Part shown: positions 1 to 12,412 of the stretch, one piece after another | How positions within the stretch are numbered: position 1 is the stretch's first letter | Layout of the letters: each line of letters opens with the position of its first letter | Position numbers and translations under genes: made by a program | Notes under the pieces: generated by a model | Told to the model about the DNA's origin: nothing | The model's input: the letters and a program-made list of their open reading frames with translations, nothing else | Database searches by the model: none | Origin: Vigna angularis | Taxonomy: Eukaryota; Streptophyta; Magnoliopsida; Fabales; Fabaceae | Direction of reading: 5' to 3' | Length of the DNA: 64,000 nt | Assembly: GCF_016808095.1 (NCBI RefSeq) | Contig: NC_068973.1 | Span: 29,196,077-29,260,076, forward strand

Positions 1-327
1 GTGTATTGTTAAGAAGTTTAAATTAAAACCATGTTTCAAGATGTCAATAAGCTTTTGCTTTATTGCAAAACGTGCAAGCAATATTGATGATATCTATTTC
101 ACAACTAAATTTGTGCAAAATATGTAAATGGTGTGTGTGGGAGAATATGTTCTTTCGTTTCTTACATATCTTTGTAGAAATTCTTCGACAAACAAATTGT
201 TAACCTAGTTTTGATTTATAATTCAAAATTTATTTGGTGGGACTTACTTCCCACTTTCATATGTGATTTGAATTTCCTAAAAGTAATTTCTGACTTTCAT
301 TTTTACTTAATCTTTTTTTTTAATCTT

Positions 328-366
<39 letters not shown>

Positions 367-2672
367 TTTTGTGATTGTTGATTTACTTTTCAACAGCAGT
401 CTTAAAAATTTAACAAAATTAATATATATCAGTAAGGGGAAATCACATTTGGACATCCACTAATCGCTTGACAATTTACTTTTAAAAATATATGGTATCA
501 AAACAACGAATTTTATATTTACAGATATAAAAAGTGGATGGAAAGTAAAATAATAAATGTGAAAATTTATTGAATGTGAAAGTGTACTCCATCAGAAAAG
601 TAAGCATCCTTATTGATGTTAAAGCTTTCAGGTAATCCACAATAAAATGAAAATATGGAAAGATAAGAAAACATAAATTAAGGTTTGGAAACTAGAAAGA
701 TCTGTAGAGCAGGTCAATTACAATGAGACAGCTTTCAGAAGAAAAAAAACATAGCAAACTTAATCACTTCAGTCAATTTCAACATTAATCATATACGTTA
801 TAATTAATGTTACTTCTTTAAATGATAATAATTATTATTTTTCATCCCCTTGCGCCATGGGTTAATTGGACAATAACAAAACTAAAATATTTAATGCATA
901 AATGGATATATTTCGCATGGTGTATAAATAAAAAAAAAATATACATGTATATTGTAATTTAATTATAAATTTCAGATGAGTGTCGGTTTTTCTTAGTTAC
1001 TTAAAAGTGATATAAACCATCATTTTAATTAATTAATTATATATATAATAGATAGATAGAGAGAGACTCACTATCAATTTTGATGCTTTTATTTAACCTC
1101 TACATTTTACCCAAATTTTTTTGTTTTAAATGAACATTAACACTATAAGTATTTTTATAAGTATTTTGATAGCATTGAGGATACTAGTTAACTTTGATGA
1201 ATTTGTGAACCCAACTTATCTAAAAACATTTCTTCATAATAAAAGAAAAAAAAAAATACATAACTTGAAAGAGAGATTATTGGTTCTCACTCTCTCCATA
1301 AATATTTCAATGAATATTTTATTTTCCTTTCTTTTTAGGTAGAATATTTCATATATAAACTAATACAGCCATTACCAAAAAAATATCTTTTTACCATCTC
1401 AAATTACTCACGGTTGCTTTTTATTTATATTCCTGATTTTCTTAGCCTTTATCTCTTTTAGTTTTTTTATTTTGAAATTTTTTTTTTTGTATCATATGTG
1501 TGTATAAAAGCTAAAATACGAGCAACAATACATTCTCTAGGTCAAATGAAAAACCACTATGTCACCCAAAAGGTAAAACATTGTTTAAAAGATAAAACAT
1601 TTAGCGATGAAAATTATTTATAGGTAATTTTGCGTAAAATTCTGAATTCATATATCATTCCAGTAAACCAAGAAAATAACGTTTAAAAAAGTCATTAATA
1701 TTATTGACAAATCTTAAAGAGAAAAAAAAATAAAAGAAAAATCACACTATTTTTTGTGATGAAGGCAGGGTTGAAGTTGGAAGTAACACTCCTAATATTA
1801 ACTCATTTAAAATGTGAGAAATTGAACATGTGTCCATTATTAACCAACTACGAGAAAGACCGGTACAAATTTAGTTAGTTCGTCACTCACATCTATAATT
1901 GCAAAACATTATTAAACCTAATTTTTGTTGTTCTTATGCCCAACAAAATCCTTCTCACATTAAATTTTTCAAAAAATTTGAAAAGAAGTCGAGATAGAAA
2001 ATGTGGCATAATACATTTTTTCTGTATAATGAGTCCAACAAATGTATATTATTATTATTAGATCAAATATATTTTTAAGCCCTTAAATATATATATATTG
2101 GATTTTACTTTTGTATGATTGTTCTAGAAGAGTAGAAGAGATGGTGAATTCGAGTTAAAAGTTAAAATAGGTAGTGGCGGTAGTTGGGAAGTAGAGAATT
2201 AAATAGAGAAAGGTTGGTTTGTCACACGTGTACACTCATGTCATAGCTTTCCTTTCTGCTTTAACCCATAATTTATGTATAAATAGGTTTTATATAGTAT
2301 AAACGTTTTTTCTGTAAATTGATTACATCATAGCTTCTAGTCATAGCCACTATCTTAGACATATTTACCTATGGAGGTCTTGGGATAGAAAATTATATCG
2401 TTGAATCGCGCTAAGAATTTGTCAATTTCGAAACATACCCAATCTTCAATCTTACTACTCTTACAGAAATTAGTTTTTTAAACTAATTTTAGCACACACA
2501 AATTGTATACACACTTATTCTTTACTTTGAAAGGAATTACGTTTTCGAAATAGCCTTAGCGTTTCGAGAATTCTGCAAAAGTTATAATTGACGGACGGAT
2601 AAAGAAGATGTGGTGGTTTTGAGGTTTGTTTAAGAGGGAAATAGTAGTGCCAATCATCCCATTATCGGGTAT
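1..2672. other. AT-rich intergenic DNA, no gene seen
   Basis: No coding stretch with plausible composition on either strand. It holds an AT dinucleotide repeat at 331-364 and many short A/T runs. The small open frames here have low-complexity composition and no recognisable domain. Confidence 0.6.
331..364. repeat. (AT)n microsatellite
   Basis: Uninterrupted AT dinucleotide run of about 34 bp. Confidence 0.95.
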
Positions 2673-3049
2673 TGTTAGAATCTATTTTACTGTTTGAATC
2701 TATCTCAATAAAAAAGCTTTTTTTTCTTATGTAAGTATTAATAATATTTGTTTTTTTAAAATAAATGAAAAATATGAATAAGTATGTATATAATCATTTC
2801 AAATTTATTTTTGATTTTTTGTTTATAGTTTGTCTTAATTCCTGTTCTCGTATTTTTTTTTATTTTAAATTAAGTAGTCTAAAAAATTATAATATTTTTT
2901 ATACTTTTCATAATTATTTATTAAAATATAAATGTTATACAATTATTTTTATTAAAATTGATATTTTATTAAAATTGATATTTTATTAAGTTAATCAAAT
3001 TTATGTAATTAGATTATTAAATATTATAATTATGTTATACATAATTACA
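2673..3049 (+). mobile_element. Possible degenerate 5' LTR of a Ty1/copia element
   Basis: The segment starts with TGTTAG and ends with ATTACA (TG...CA). It lies just before a degenerate copia-type primer-binding site at about 3054 (TGGTATCACGAG, compare the usual TGGTATCAGAGC complementary to initiator tRNA-Met). A copia gag relic follows on the same strand. I could not find a matching 3' LTR, so the borders rest only on the TG/CA ends and the site position. Confidence 0.35.
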
Positions 3050-3053
3050 TTTA

Positions 3054-4795
3054 TGGTATCACGAGTTTCTATGATCCATGCTTCACCTATCTGTGATTGA
3101 TGTGGTATGTTTTTTTTTGCAACGCTTCACATTTCAAGGCTCTCTTGTGTTGTCGTCGCTCCTTCCATCCACCAACATGTTTTCACACCTTCACTCTCTT
3201 CCTTCTTCAACTCGTGTGTTGTCCATTCTCTTGTAGTGGTTGTAAGCCACTCATCCCTTCTCACTCGCATGTTGTCCCTTGGTCCTAGAACATGTGCGCC
3301 ACCACCTACTAACCTAATTGTCGCCTTTTCTTTTTGTTATTCACTCATGTCCCATCGTTGATGTCATGTCTTCAATCAACTTCGATCTTGGCTCATCCTT
3401 TTCAAGTAAACTTGAATTTCACCCAACACTCATGGTCATTAATATCAAAATAACATCCCTTTTATGTGGGACATGAAGAATGACCATCATGTTATGTGGA
3501 TTGGACTTTTTGAAACTCATGATCGGGCTACCAGAGTTCTTCACCATATCATCCCTCAACTTGAGAATAAACGTTTGACTCCAACTGATGTTAATCATGA
3601 ATAGTAAACCACTCTTGATTCTACTGTACTTCAGTGGATCTACTTTATCTATTCACCACTATCATGGAGAAAGGCTTCACAGATATGATTACCTGTAATT
3701 GTTTAGTTTCCATTTTTCAAGACAACCAAAATTCTCGTGGTTTTGCTCTCAAGCAGGATTTCTTTTCCACTCACATGGATAACTTTCCAAATGTTTTTGC
3801 AAATTGTCAGGGATTCAAACAAATCTCTAATTAGTTGACGAATGTTGGCTCTCCTGTTAGTAGCCATTATTTGGTTCTCTAACTAGTCTTTAATTTGTTC
3901 AATCCCTTTCGTTGTGTAGCCACCCTGATCTGTTAGAGAAATTATTTCCCTTCCTTCCTCCAAGCATGTTCTATGTTAACTCTCAAGGGATTTGGTCTAG
4001 CGAAGATGCAAACAATTGCTTCTCACACCACCAAGTACACTTTAGCCCTACGGGACCTTCATCACTCCTTGCCACAACACTCCAACTGTCACTTAAATAA
4101 TCGTTCTAGGTCATGCCACAATCACAACAATCAGGGTTGTTATGGTAAACATAATCAACATAGTGGATCTTGCTCAAATGATTTATTTGGTTTGTCTACT
4201 TCTCCTGATATAGTTCATTCTTTATCATGGTAGCCACCTCATTCTATTTATTGGAATCCTTGGAATTGGACTCTTCCTCCTTGTCCTTATCCCATATCTC
4301 GTTAGACTCACCCCGCAAAACCTTCAAAGTAAGCCGACATTTTAGGTTAGTGTTCTCAAGCCCACACTGCCGCAACTTCCTTAGTACCTACCAACATTGT
4401 TGCTGATATGCACACCATGTCCCTAGCACCTCCTAACAACACGTGGTATATGGACACTAGAGTCTCGTATCACTCAACGACATCATAAGGTAATTTGATG
4501 TCTTATTCTAATTTAATTCATTTAAATCAGATACTAATTGTTGGTAGTGGTCAAGATATTCCAATTCAAAATTCTAGTCACACAATCCTTCCTATATCAA
4601 ATCACCAAAAACCTCTCAACCTTAACCACATCTTGGACACACCACATATTATAAAAATTTTAATTTCTGTGCAACAACTCACCACTCATAATAATGTTTT
4701 TGTTTCTATGTAACTGATTTCAAGCAAAAGATCCCTTATGAAATATGACAATGATGACAACTTTTATCTTGTCACCAGTCCTATTATTTTGCTGG
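3054..4795 (+). pseudogene. Decayed Ty1/copia retrotransposon: gag and protease region
   Basis: Translating across frames gives pieces typical of plant copia Gag of the UBN2/retrotran_gag class. Examples are a VLHHIIPQL-like stretch at about 3535-3575, then IFQDNQNSRG near 3710, and FPNVFANCQG near 3790. At 4440-4480 a WYMDT...SYHST stretch matches the aspartic protease entrance, where the family has WYxDSGAxxH; here the Gly after Thr has become Arg. A following IPIQNSSH...LDTPHIIKILISVQ segment matches the region after the protease. Several stop codons and frameshifts break the frame, so this is a dead remnant. No integrase or reverse transcriptase was seen. Confidence 0.75.
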
Positions 4796-6041
4796 TTTAC
4801 TTTTTAAAATAGTATTTAAGTTAACTAAACCCTTTTTTGATGATAAACTTTTTTTGTTAGATTTACATCTCATTATGTAAATTTTACTTTTTAATGTTTT
4901 TTTAAAATTAAATTAAATTTAAAATCCATATTTATTATGGCAAGATTTCATATGCTTAGTATGATGGCATAAACTCATTCTTAAATTTCAAATCTATTGA
5001 CATTATCTAGGAAGTTTTAAACAAACCACCAACTGTTTCAACTTCCAATGACATCCATGATAAAAAACAACAAATTCAGTCGACAAGCTGAGACAAAGTT
5101 TTAGAGACAAATAAGATTGTAATGGTATTTCGTGTTTGATATAACCTTAAATTATTTATTACTATTGATGCATCTCTTGACTTAATTAAGCAAAAGCAAG
5201 GCGTGTCAATCTTTTTGGCCACCGGCCTGCATCTCTCGTTATAAAGCATGATCTCATATGTTTCATTTGATGTATATGTGTTGCTTTTTGACATAGTTAA
5301 AGGAAGTAATGAACACAAAGATTTTAACACTAAGTAACGAAATTGTGGACCTAATTAACCGAAAGCACTTGGCTACCCATCTCTGATTTCCATTTAGATG
5401 GCTCATCATAATCAGACACATGGGCAAAGCAAAGAAAGAGAAGAACAGCACAGATGAAAGAAAGAAAATAAGAGGCCAATACAGAATAAGTGGTCTCTCT
5501 CAACCAACACAGCACCAATATCTCCAATCGTCTTCCTCCACACTTTCTTTTAATTTCTCTCTCATGGGATCTCTTTTTCTTTCTTCCAAAGTATCTTTTT
5601 TCATTTTTTCTTTCCAAAGATTAGATGCACTAATTACATTGAAATCATGACCGTTAAGTACGGGAACTTCAATGTTTTTTTATTAATGAAATTTATCAAT
5701 CAAACATATAATATAACCCAGTCAGTTAGAATTATTTGTTTATTTAACTTTTCGTTAAAACGATTGATTTTGGGAACCTCATCCACCAATTTTTTAAAAT
5801 ATTTATTGAAATATGTTTTTATATTCTTTTAAGATAAAAAAGTTACAAATTCAGTTTCCAATTAATCAGATAACATTTATACAACAAAGAGCTTAACATA
5901 CATTAAATTTTGTGATAATTTTTCATCATAAAAATCTTTTGACACTTTTATATATTTTGTAAATTTTATGTCCAATTATAAATTGTAAACTGATTGTACC
6001 TTTAGATAACGTGGGATATTCAATATACACATTAATACGTT

Positions 6042-6043
<2 letters not shown>

Positions 6044-6086
<43 letters not shown>
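6044..6086. repeat. (AT)n microsatellite
   Basis: AT dinucleotide run of about 43 bp. Confidence 0.95.
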
Positions 6087-6090
<4 letters not shown>

Positions 6091-7154
6091 TGTGTGGTAC
6101 TAAACTTTAATAGATTATCTGATAGCAGATAAAATAATAGACTCAACAAACAAATTTTATTCAATAAATTTTAACTCATGACTCAAATGCTATGTTAAAA
6201 GATAAATTTTAAATCTAATTAACATCACAAATCAATTTGTAAATCAATTTGTATCAATATGTAAATATATATTGTGAATTGATTATATTTTTAATAAATG
6301 TGAAACTTTCAATATTAACATTAATATTATATAAACCATTTATTTTTAAACTAATTTAAATAAAGCTAAAATGAGTGAAATATATATTATGTGTAAATAG
6401 AGTTAAATTGGATTAAATCATAATTCAAAATATATATTTTTGTTAAGATGGGACTAGAGGTGAGGTCTCGTGATGTTGAATTTTCGAATGCTAGGTGCCA
6501 ATAGAGTTTAGGTGAATGTGCCGTGTCTACTATATAAGGGTTCACTTATTTTAAAGATTACTTAAATTACTTTAAAAATATCGATGTCAAAATAGTTAAT
6601 GTGTTTTGGTAATAATAAATAATAATTGTAATAATAATAATATACAAATGAGTTTTTTAAAATAAACTAATATAAATATCTTAAATAAATTTTATAAATG
6701 TTAAAAAAATGTGATATAATTACTACTTGCAAACAGTTCTCATAATTAAATATTATTGTTTGTTCTTAAAATATAAAAACCTTTTTTCAAGGAATTAATC
6801 CTATTTATTACAAAATCAAGTTTAGAACCAAATTTTAGGATAGCAACATAACCTAACATACTATATATTTTTCATTTAAACTTAGTTTATGTATCTAAAT
6901 AAATAAATACTGTTTGTAAGCTTTGGGGGATCAGTAATTACAGGTATGAATTGAAATTAAAAGGATGGTTTCGTAGTTGCTCTCACAGTGTTTCTTGTAT
7001 TATATTTGTAAAGTATGCTTTATGTCATATTCTAGATTATTATTATTAAGCCTTTGATTGGATTCAACCGTGGTAAACTAGTGAATATTCAAATATAAAA
7101 AATGCTTAAATAATTTCTTAATGTTCTTCTGGACGTCCCAAAGGGCAGGAAAAC

Positions 7155-7194
<40 letters not shown>
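7155..7194. repeat. Compound (CA)n(TA)n microsatellite
   Basis: About 22 bp of CA repeat runs directly into about 18 bp of TA repeat. Confidence 0.95.
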
Positions 7195-8299
7195 AAAGAA
7201 TAAAAAATATCTGAACATATTGTTAAAATATTTTCAAACTTGCCTTAGAATAATAATAATAGAAAATAATAGTAATAATTATAAAATGAAGACACAAATA
7301 TTTTTAATATGGAAATATTTAATGAAGTAAAAGTTTACCTACACAAACAAGTTAATTAAGTTTTATTAAGATAAAATATGAATATAAGATCAGTGCTTAT
7401 AACTCATCAACCAAAGAATGTTTAACCATAAACTTCTAATATGTTAGAACCATAATAATTAGAATGACTCAATAAATATACAAGTCATTTATGATTAGAC
7501 AAATAATTTTTTCTTTTTTAAAAAAACTAACTAAAAAACTAATATTCTCTTCACTTAAAAAAATTATCCTCGTTAAAGTAAAGTGAAACAAGATGAGTTT
7601 ACTAATTTAAAATTTTTAGGGACATAATTATAATTCTAATAAATTTAAATGATATTTACCTCTCTATCTCAAGTGATGTGTCAAAGTCATATTAAAAAAT
7701 TTATAAAGAACGAACTTGATGATATCATATCAAGAAAATCATTAAAATGAATAATATACAAAGAGATATTCTCCAAAGTTCATAAAGGAGAATAATTTAT
7801 AAGTTTATTTTCTCAAAGTTGGATGGAAAGTTATGTTATTTATGATTTATTAGATTAAAATATCTCTAATCCCGTTTGTGAAAGAAGTGAGGAAGATGGA
7901 GAAAGATATATTAGCGGTTGGAAGAAGTGGTGTCCAATCAAATCTTTGGGCTACACCAACTGTCAGCCAAATTATGCAGTCAATATTCCCATTCCCACTT
8001 TAATTCTTTTAATCATTTCTTCTTATCTAAAACCTTCGCATAATCTCCTCCGTTCAGCCTCCAAAAATCACGCCACCACTTTTCCAACTAAATTTATCTC
8101 CTTTTGTTTAGGGCCACTGCTCATCCTCCAAAACCACTGTTATTTTCTCTCTTTCGTACCAATTATTCATCACTTCCTTATCTACAAAATAAGATATTTC
8201 TTCACTTTTGATGAAAGAGAATCTGTTCACTAAATCATACTCATCAGTTATAAGAATGATTTCTCCGATTAAGAGTCATAACGTTCGGTTACTTTTATT

Positions 8300-8819
8300 T
8301 AGTAATGTGAAAATGGATCATCCGGATCATCCAGTCTGATTCGGTTGGATCCATCATAGGTTGATCACTTCGTGAGCTAACTCAACCCGACTCATTTATT
8401 ATAAATTAGAAAAATTTTAACTCGACCCGACCCACCACAAATTGATAGGTTAAATGGGACTGACTCACTTAATTAAAATTTTTTTAAATAAAAAGAATTA
8501 AAACTTTTTGTAATTTAGATATAAATAAATTTCACTTTCAAATGATGTTAAACTAAGACAATTTAAAATAATAATAAAAAGTACAAAATAATCTTTCTTG
8601 GCGAGTGAGGAAAGTATTTTTTAAGGTTTTATAAGATAATAAATTAATAAAATAAAATTAGGTAGGTTGGTGAGTCAATGGGTTCAACCCGGATGAGCTT
8701 GGTTTAAATGAACCGTGTTCAAAATTGACCCACATAAAAAGATACATTTTTTCAAACCCAACTCGGTCCGAATCCATGGGCCGTTGACCCTTGAGTTGTA
8801 ATTCATTTTAACCGTTCTA
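8300..8819. mobile_element. Non-autonomous hAT-type element (MITE), copy 1
   Basis: A 520 bp insert bounded by imperfect terminal inverted repeats: TAGTAATGTGAAAATGGAT at the left, and TAGAACGGTTAAAATGAAT when the right end is read on the minus strand. It is flanked by a near-perfect 8 bp direct repeat (CTTTTATT at 8292-8299, CTTTTATC at 8820-8827). An 8 bp duplication and TAG-starting ends are hAT hallmarks. The interior is non-coding and carries GGTCGGGTT/CAACCCGAC-type motifs near both ends. It is the same family and orientation as the element at 14426-14944. Confidence 0.75.
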
Positions 8820-8827
8820 CTTTTATC

Positions 8828-9307
8828 GATATTTTAAAAATAAAAAAGAAAACTATATATTAATTATATTAATTAACTTGACCAATTCTATTTACAACGA
8901 GATGAATTGAGTATTTATTTTAATGTAGTTAGTAGAGGCTATCCATCAATCATTAAATTTTCAATGTTGCATTGACGTGTCAGAATTGGAAGGACACGGT
9001 TATTAGTTAATCGTTAGACCCCACTTCATCATACAATTGAACAGTTAAAAAATGTCCACGGTGACAGTCATCATGGTGTACCTCTTAGTTGCATCTACTT
9101 TAATCAACAAATTATTGAATTGACTGTAATTATTAAAGAAAAGTCAGTTACATGTCCCCATGTATAAACAAAACAATCTTAATGGCCCATAATGTCACAC
9201 AATCCATTCCATTATTAAAGGGATAAGCCTCAACCCAACCTTGCAAGCCAACACAAGTAAAGTTCGCTTATTTCACTAGTTGTTGTTAAGGTCTGCACTA
9301 TACAAGA
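8828..9307 (+). promoter_or_regulatory. Upstream region of the plantacyanin gene
   Basis: A TATA-like TATAAACA lies at 9163-9170, about 140 bp before the start codon, which would leave a 5' leader of about 110 nt. This is inferred from position only. Confidence 0.35.
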
Positions 9308-9857
9308 ATGTCTCAGGGAAGAGACAGTGCAAAATCTTTGGTTTTGGTCTCTGTGATTTGTCTACTGTGCCTGTTGGTTCTTTCGAAAGGTGCTAATGCA
9401 GCAACTTACACTGTTGGAGGACCTGCAGGATGGAGCTTCAACACTGATACTTGGCCCAATGGAAAAAGGTTCAGAGCCGGTGATATCTTAGGTAAGTGAA
9501 TTTAATAACTCCACACACTGCAAAATGCTAGTTTTAACTTGTTTATCAACTCTTAGCTTTTAAAAAGATTTTTACAAAATAGTGAAGACTGTAATAGAAA
9601 TTGTGTTATGCTTAGTCTCACCATGTAACTGCATGCTCAATGTGGTAACTGCTGCAGTCTTCAAGTATGACTCAACGAGCCACAATGTGGTTGCTGTGGA
9701 TAAGAGTGGATACAGCAACTGCAGAAGTACAGCAGGTGCAAGAGTGTTCCGTTCAGGGAACGATCAAATCAAGCTGGCAAGAGGTCAGAACTACTTCATA
9801 TGCAACTATCCTGGTCACTGTGAATCTGGGATGAAGATTTCCATTAATGCAGTTTGA
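9308..9857 (+). CDS. Plantacyanin / basic blue copper protein (phytocyanin), two exons
   Basis: Exon 1 is 9308-9491 and exon 2 is 9658-9857. The 166 nt intron has a GTAAG donor and a CTGCAG acceptor and joins a split Val codon (GDIL-V-FKYD). The product is 127 residues, the usual plantacyanin length. Residues 1 to about 31 are a secretory signal peptide (hydrophobic core, cleavage after ANA before ATYTVGG). The rest is one plastocyanin-like domain. The type I copper ligands are all visible: His70 (SHN), Cys110, His115 (CNYPGHC) and Met120. Cys83 and Cys116 would form the conserved disulfide. Met as axial ligand and the absence of a GPI-anchor tail separate it from stellacyanins and uclacyanins. 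Known relatives are extracellular small electron-transfer proteins tied to pollen-tube guidance and stress; the role here is inferred. No defects seen. Confidence 0.93.
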
Positions 9858-10730
9858 TGCTGTTGAAGACTTGTGGACTTGAAGTAGTTAATTATAAACT
9901 ATAGCTAGCATTACTAAATGTTAGTGTGTGATGTTTGTATATATTAGTGGCAATAATTTTGTGAAGAAAGTAAGTGTGAGCTGGCTGTGTTGATGGTTCA
10001 GTTTGGAATGTTTGTGTGGTGGGAGTATGATAATGGTGCATTAGTCACGGGCTCTTCTTATTAGACATTGGATCTGCATATTTTGATGTTATTCAAGTCT
10101 GAGAGAGCCAATTGTCTGTTGTGTTTGTGTGTCGGTGTCACAGTGTTTGGTTGTATTAACAAACACATTTGTAGAATCAATAAATTAAATTTGCTACGTG
10201 ACGCCAATAGTTGTTTATTAGAACTAGCTTTGAGGTGTTTAATTAAGCTTTTGTTATGAGTGATATCTATCTATCCTTTACTCAAAGTATCGATGGAGTG
10301 TGACATAACATGGTTTGAATTTGTGCAAGAGACATGAACCATATTCATGAATCCTATCCTTGAATGACATCAGATACCATGAATTAGTCCACATATAATA
10401 TTCTTCTTTACTTACTAAGAGTTCCTTGTTTTGAAAGAAATTATCATTAAGCATGGCGAATTGTTGCTGGTAAATTAGTATTTTCCTTAGCATGTTCTAG
10501 ATGGGATCCCAATCTTCGATTGAATACTTACTAATTAAATCCATTAATTTCTTAATTATAAACTATAACTTTGGACTTACCAATAAATAGTCACATTAAT
10601 ATAAATAATCGACTGATGGCAAGTTTGAAGCTGATCAGCCAAAACTATTATACGTACACACGTTGTATTATGTGATTTTTGCACTAAAATAGTAAAAATT
10701 AATGAATATTTGATATTTTAATTGAGTCTT
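9858..10730. other. 3' flank of the plantacyanin gene; no further gene seen
   Basis: The first 300 bases or so probably hold the 3'UTR (G/T-rich, with AATAAA-like signals such as CAATAAATTAAA near 10178). Beyond that only short non-coding frames are present. Confidence 0.45.
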
Positions 10731-10739
10731 TCACTTTTT

Positions 10740-11958
10740 GTGTGTTACTCCCACTATCACCACCCCTTCTCCTTCCACCTCTCCAATTTATTTGATTTTC
10801 AAAACTATCGTTGTTAAAATTTATTTACTTTTACCATTTAGGATTTTTTAATATATTTCAAAATCTTAATTTTACCTCATTTATTCACTCACGCACCACC
10901 ACATCTTTCACGAATTCTCTCTTCTCTTTTCATTTCCGTTTTGAGTTTTTGTTCTTCCTTCTCTCACTTTTCTCTCCCTTTTCTGTTCATTCTTTTCTTC
11001 TCTTTCTTTTCCGTTCATTACTTTCATTGGTGTTGATTCCTGATGTAGAGGAGTGTAGAGGAGGAGCGTGGACAGAAGTGGATATCTGTTTAACGGATAT
11101 CCCACAATTCCGATTCTGATTTTTTTTTCTTTTCTATTTTATTTTGTTTAATTTATAATTTGAATATATATATTTATTTCATATATATTTTATTAATTTA
11201 TTTTAAATCGTAATATAATTTGAATATATAGATTTGATTAAAAAGAACGCTTAGGGGTAGGTTTCATTATGGAAGTAGCATGTAGGGAATATTTTACGTT
11301 GGGGTTGATGAGTTGAGGGGAAGGAGTAAAGAGAAATGTATAAGTGTGGAAGAGTTTAGTATTAAAGAAATAAATATGTAGTTGGAATAGAAAGAGGGAG
11401 AGACAAAATAGGATTATTGGTTACGGTTGTGAAAAGAAAAGATGGGAGAAGGTGGGTCGTGAGAGGAAAGGACATGATTTCGAGAATTAGGAAAAAGAAA
11501 ACAAAGGAAGTTTATGTTTCTGGAGTTGAAAAGAAGAGGAGGAATTTTAGTGTTTAAGTGGAGGTGTGAGGGAATAACCCAAGAGTGTTATGGGAACACA
11601 AAATGAGAAGGGCTTTGACTGGATTGTTTGTGGAGATGAAAGGAAGGGAGAGCAGAGAGAATTTAAAATGAAAAGAGAATGAACGAAAAAGGGAGAGAAG
11701 AGAATAATGAATGGAAAAGGGAGAGAATGAAGAACAAAAACTCAAAACGGATATGGAAAGAAAAGAGAGAATCCGTGAGAGATGTGGTGGTGGGGGTGCA
11801 GTGTGTGTGAATAAATGAAATAAAATTAGGGTTTTGAAATATATTAAAAAATCCTAAATGGTAAAAGTAAATAAATTTTAACAGAAGGATAGTTTTGGAA
11901 ATCAAATAAATTAGGGAGGTGCAGGAAGTAAGGGGTGGTGGTGGAGGAAGCAACACCC
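10740..11958. mobile_element. Mutator-type fold-back element with long terminal inverted repeats
   Basis: The 1219 bp element has arms of roughly 290 bp (about 10740-11030 and 11665-11958) that are inverted copies of each other. Outer ends are GTGTGTTACTCCC at the left and GGGTGTTGCTTCC when the right end is read on the minus strand. The flanks carry a 9 bp direct repeat with one mismatch (TCACTTTTT at 10731-10739, TCAGTTTTT at 11959-11967). Long inverted arms with a 9 bp duplication fit Mutator-like elements. No transposase frame is present; the open frames in the arms are pyrimidine/purine-skewed repeats and mirror each other across the two arms. Confidence 0.75.
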
Positions 11959-11989
11959 TCAGTTTTTTCATGGTTTACCTTTGCAAAGT

Positions 11990-12412
11990 CATGTGGGGTT
12001 TTGCTTTTTGTACCTCCCTAATTTTTTCCTTGCACCCGCTAACTTTTCCAATACCATCATATTTTTATTAGAGGTTTTCAGAACACACATTCCGAAAATA
12101 TTTATCATAAAGGTATTGATTCCAAGTTATAATACTTATATGGTTAGTTTTGACTTTCAGAAAACACATTCTGGATCGGTAATATTAGTATTCTGAACTG
12201 ACTATTCCGAAAAACTTTGAAAACAAATTTTCCGAAAGGTTGCTTTAAAAGTTCTTTTTAGATAATCATTCCATAATTATAATATTACTGTTTCAGAATG
12301 TGCATTCCACTTTCGAAATGTGTGTTTGGAAAACTTCTACAATAAGTAAGATGAGCATTTCAAAAGTAATTGGGAGAACAGGTAGTAATTATGGAGTTGC
12401 AGGAAGAAATAT
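11990..12412. mobile_element. Possible second, decayed member of the same Mutator-like family
   Basis: Just beyond the 1.2 kb element, 11990-12050 carries motifs (TTTTGCTTTTTGTACCTCC, then TTCCTTGCACCC) close to that element's terminus. Inverted relatives (GGAGTTGCAGGAAGAAAT) lie at about 12393-12412. The interior has scattered CATTCCGAAAA-type motifs. No clear target duplication was found. Confidence 0.3.

Larger units (their letters stand above)
4796..8291. other. AT-rich intergenic DNA with microsatellites
   Basis: No gene is supported. It contains an AT run at 6044-6086 and a CA/TA compound repeat at 7155-7194. A somewhat less AT-rich patch at 5350-5620 gives an 88-residue minus-strand frame with a hydrophobic stretch, and one at 7946-8233 gives a 95-residue plus-strand frame. 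Neither resembles a known protein and neither is called. Confidence 0.5.

Noticed and set aside
5351..5617. 88-codon minus-strand frame with a hydrophobic segment
   Set aside because: Only a short hydrophobic run after a basic, Arg-rich start; no family resemblance and no plausible downstream exon found.
7946..8233. 95-codon plus-strand frame
   Set aside because: Hydrophobic, low-complexity translation with no domain; no splice or promoter context.
10811..11971. Pairs of roughly 60-100 codon frames on both strands
   Set aside because: Mirror-image products of the inverted arms of a Mutator-like element, rich in Phe/Ser/Leu from CT tracts.
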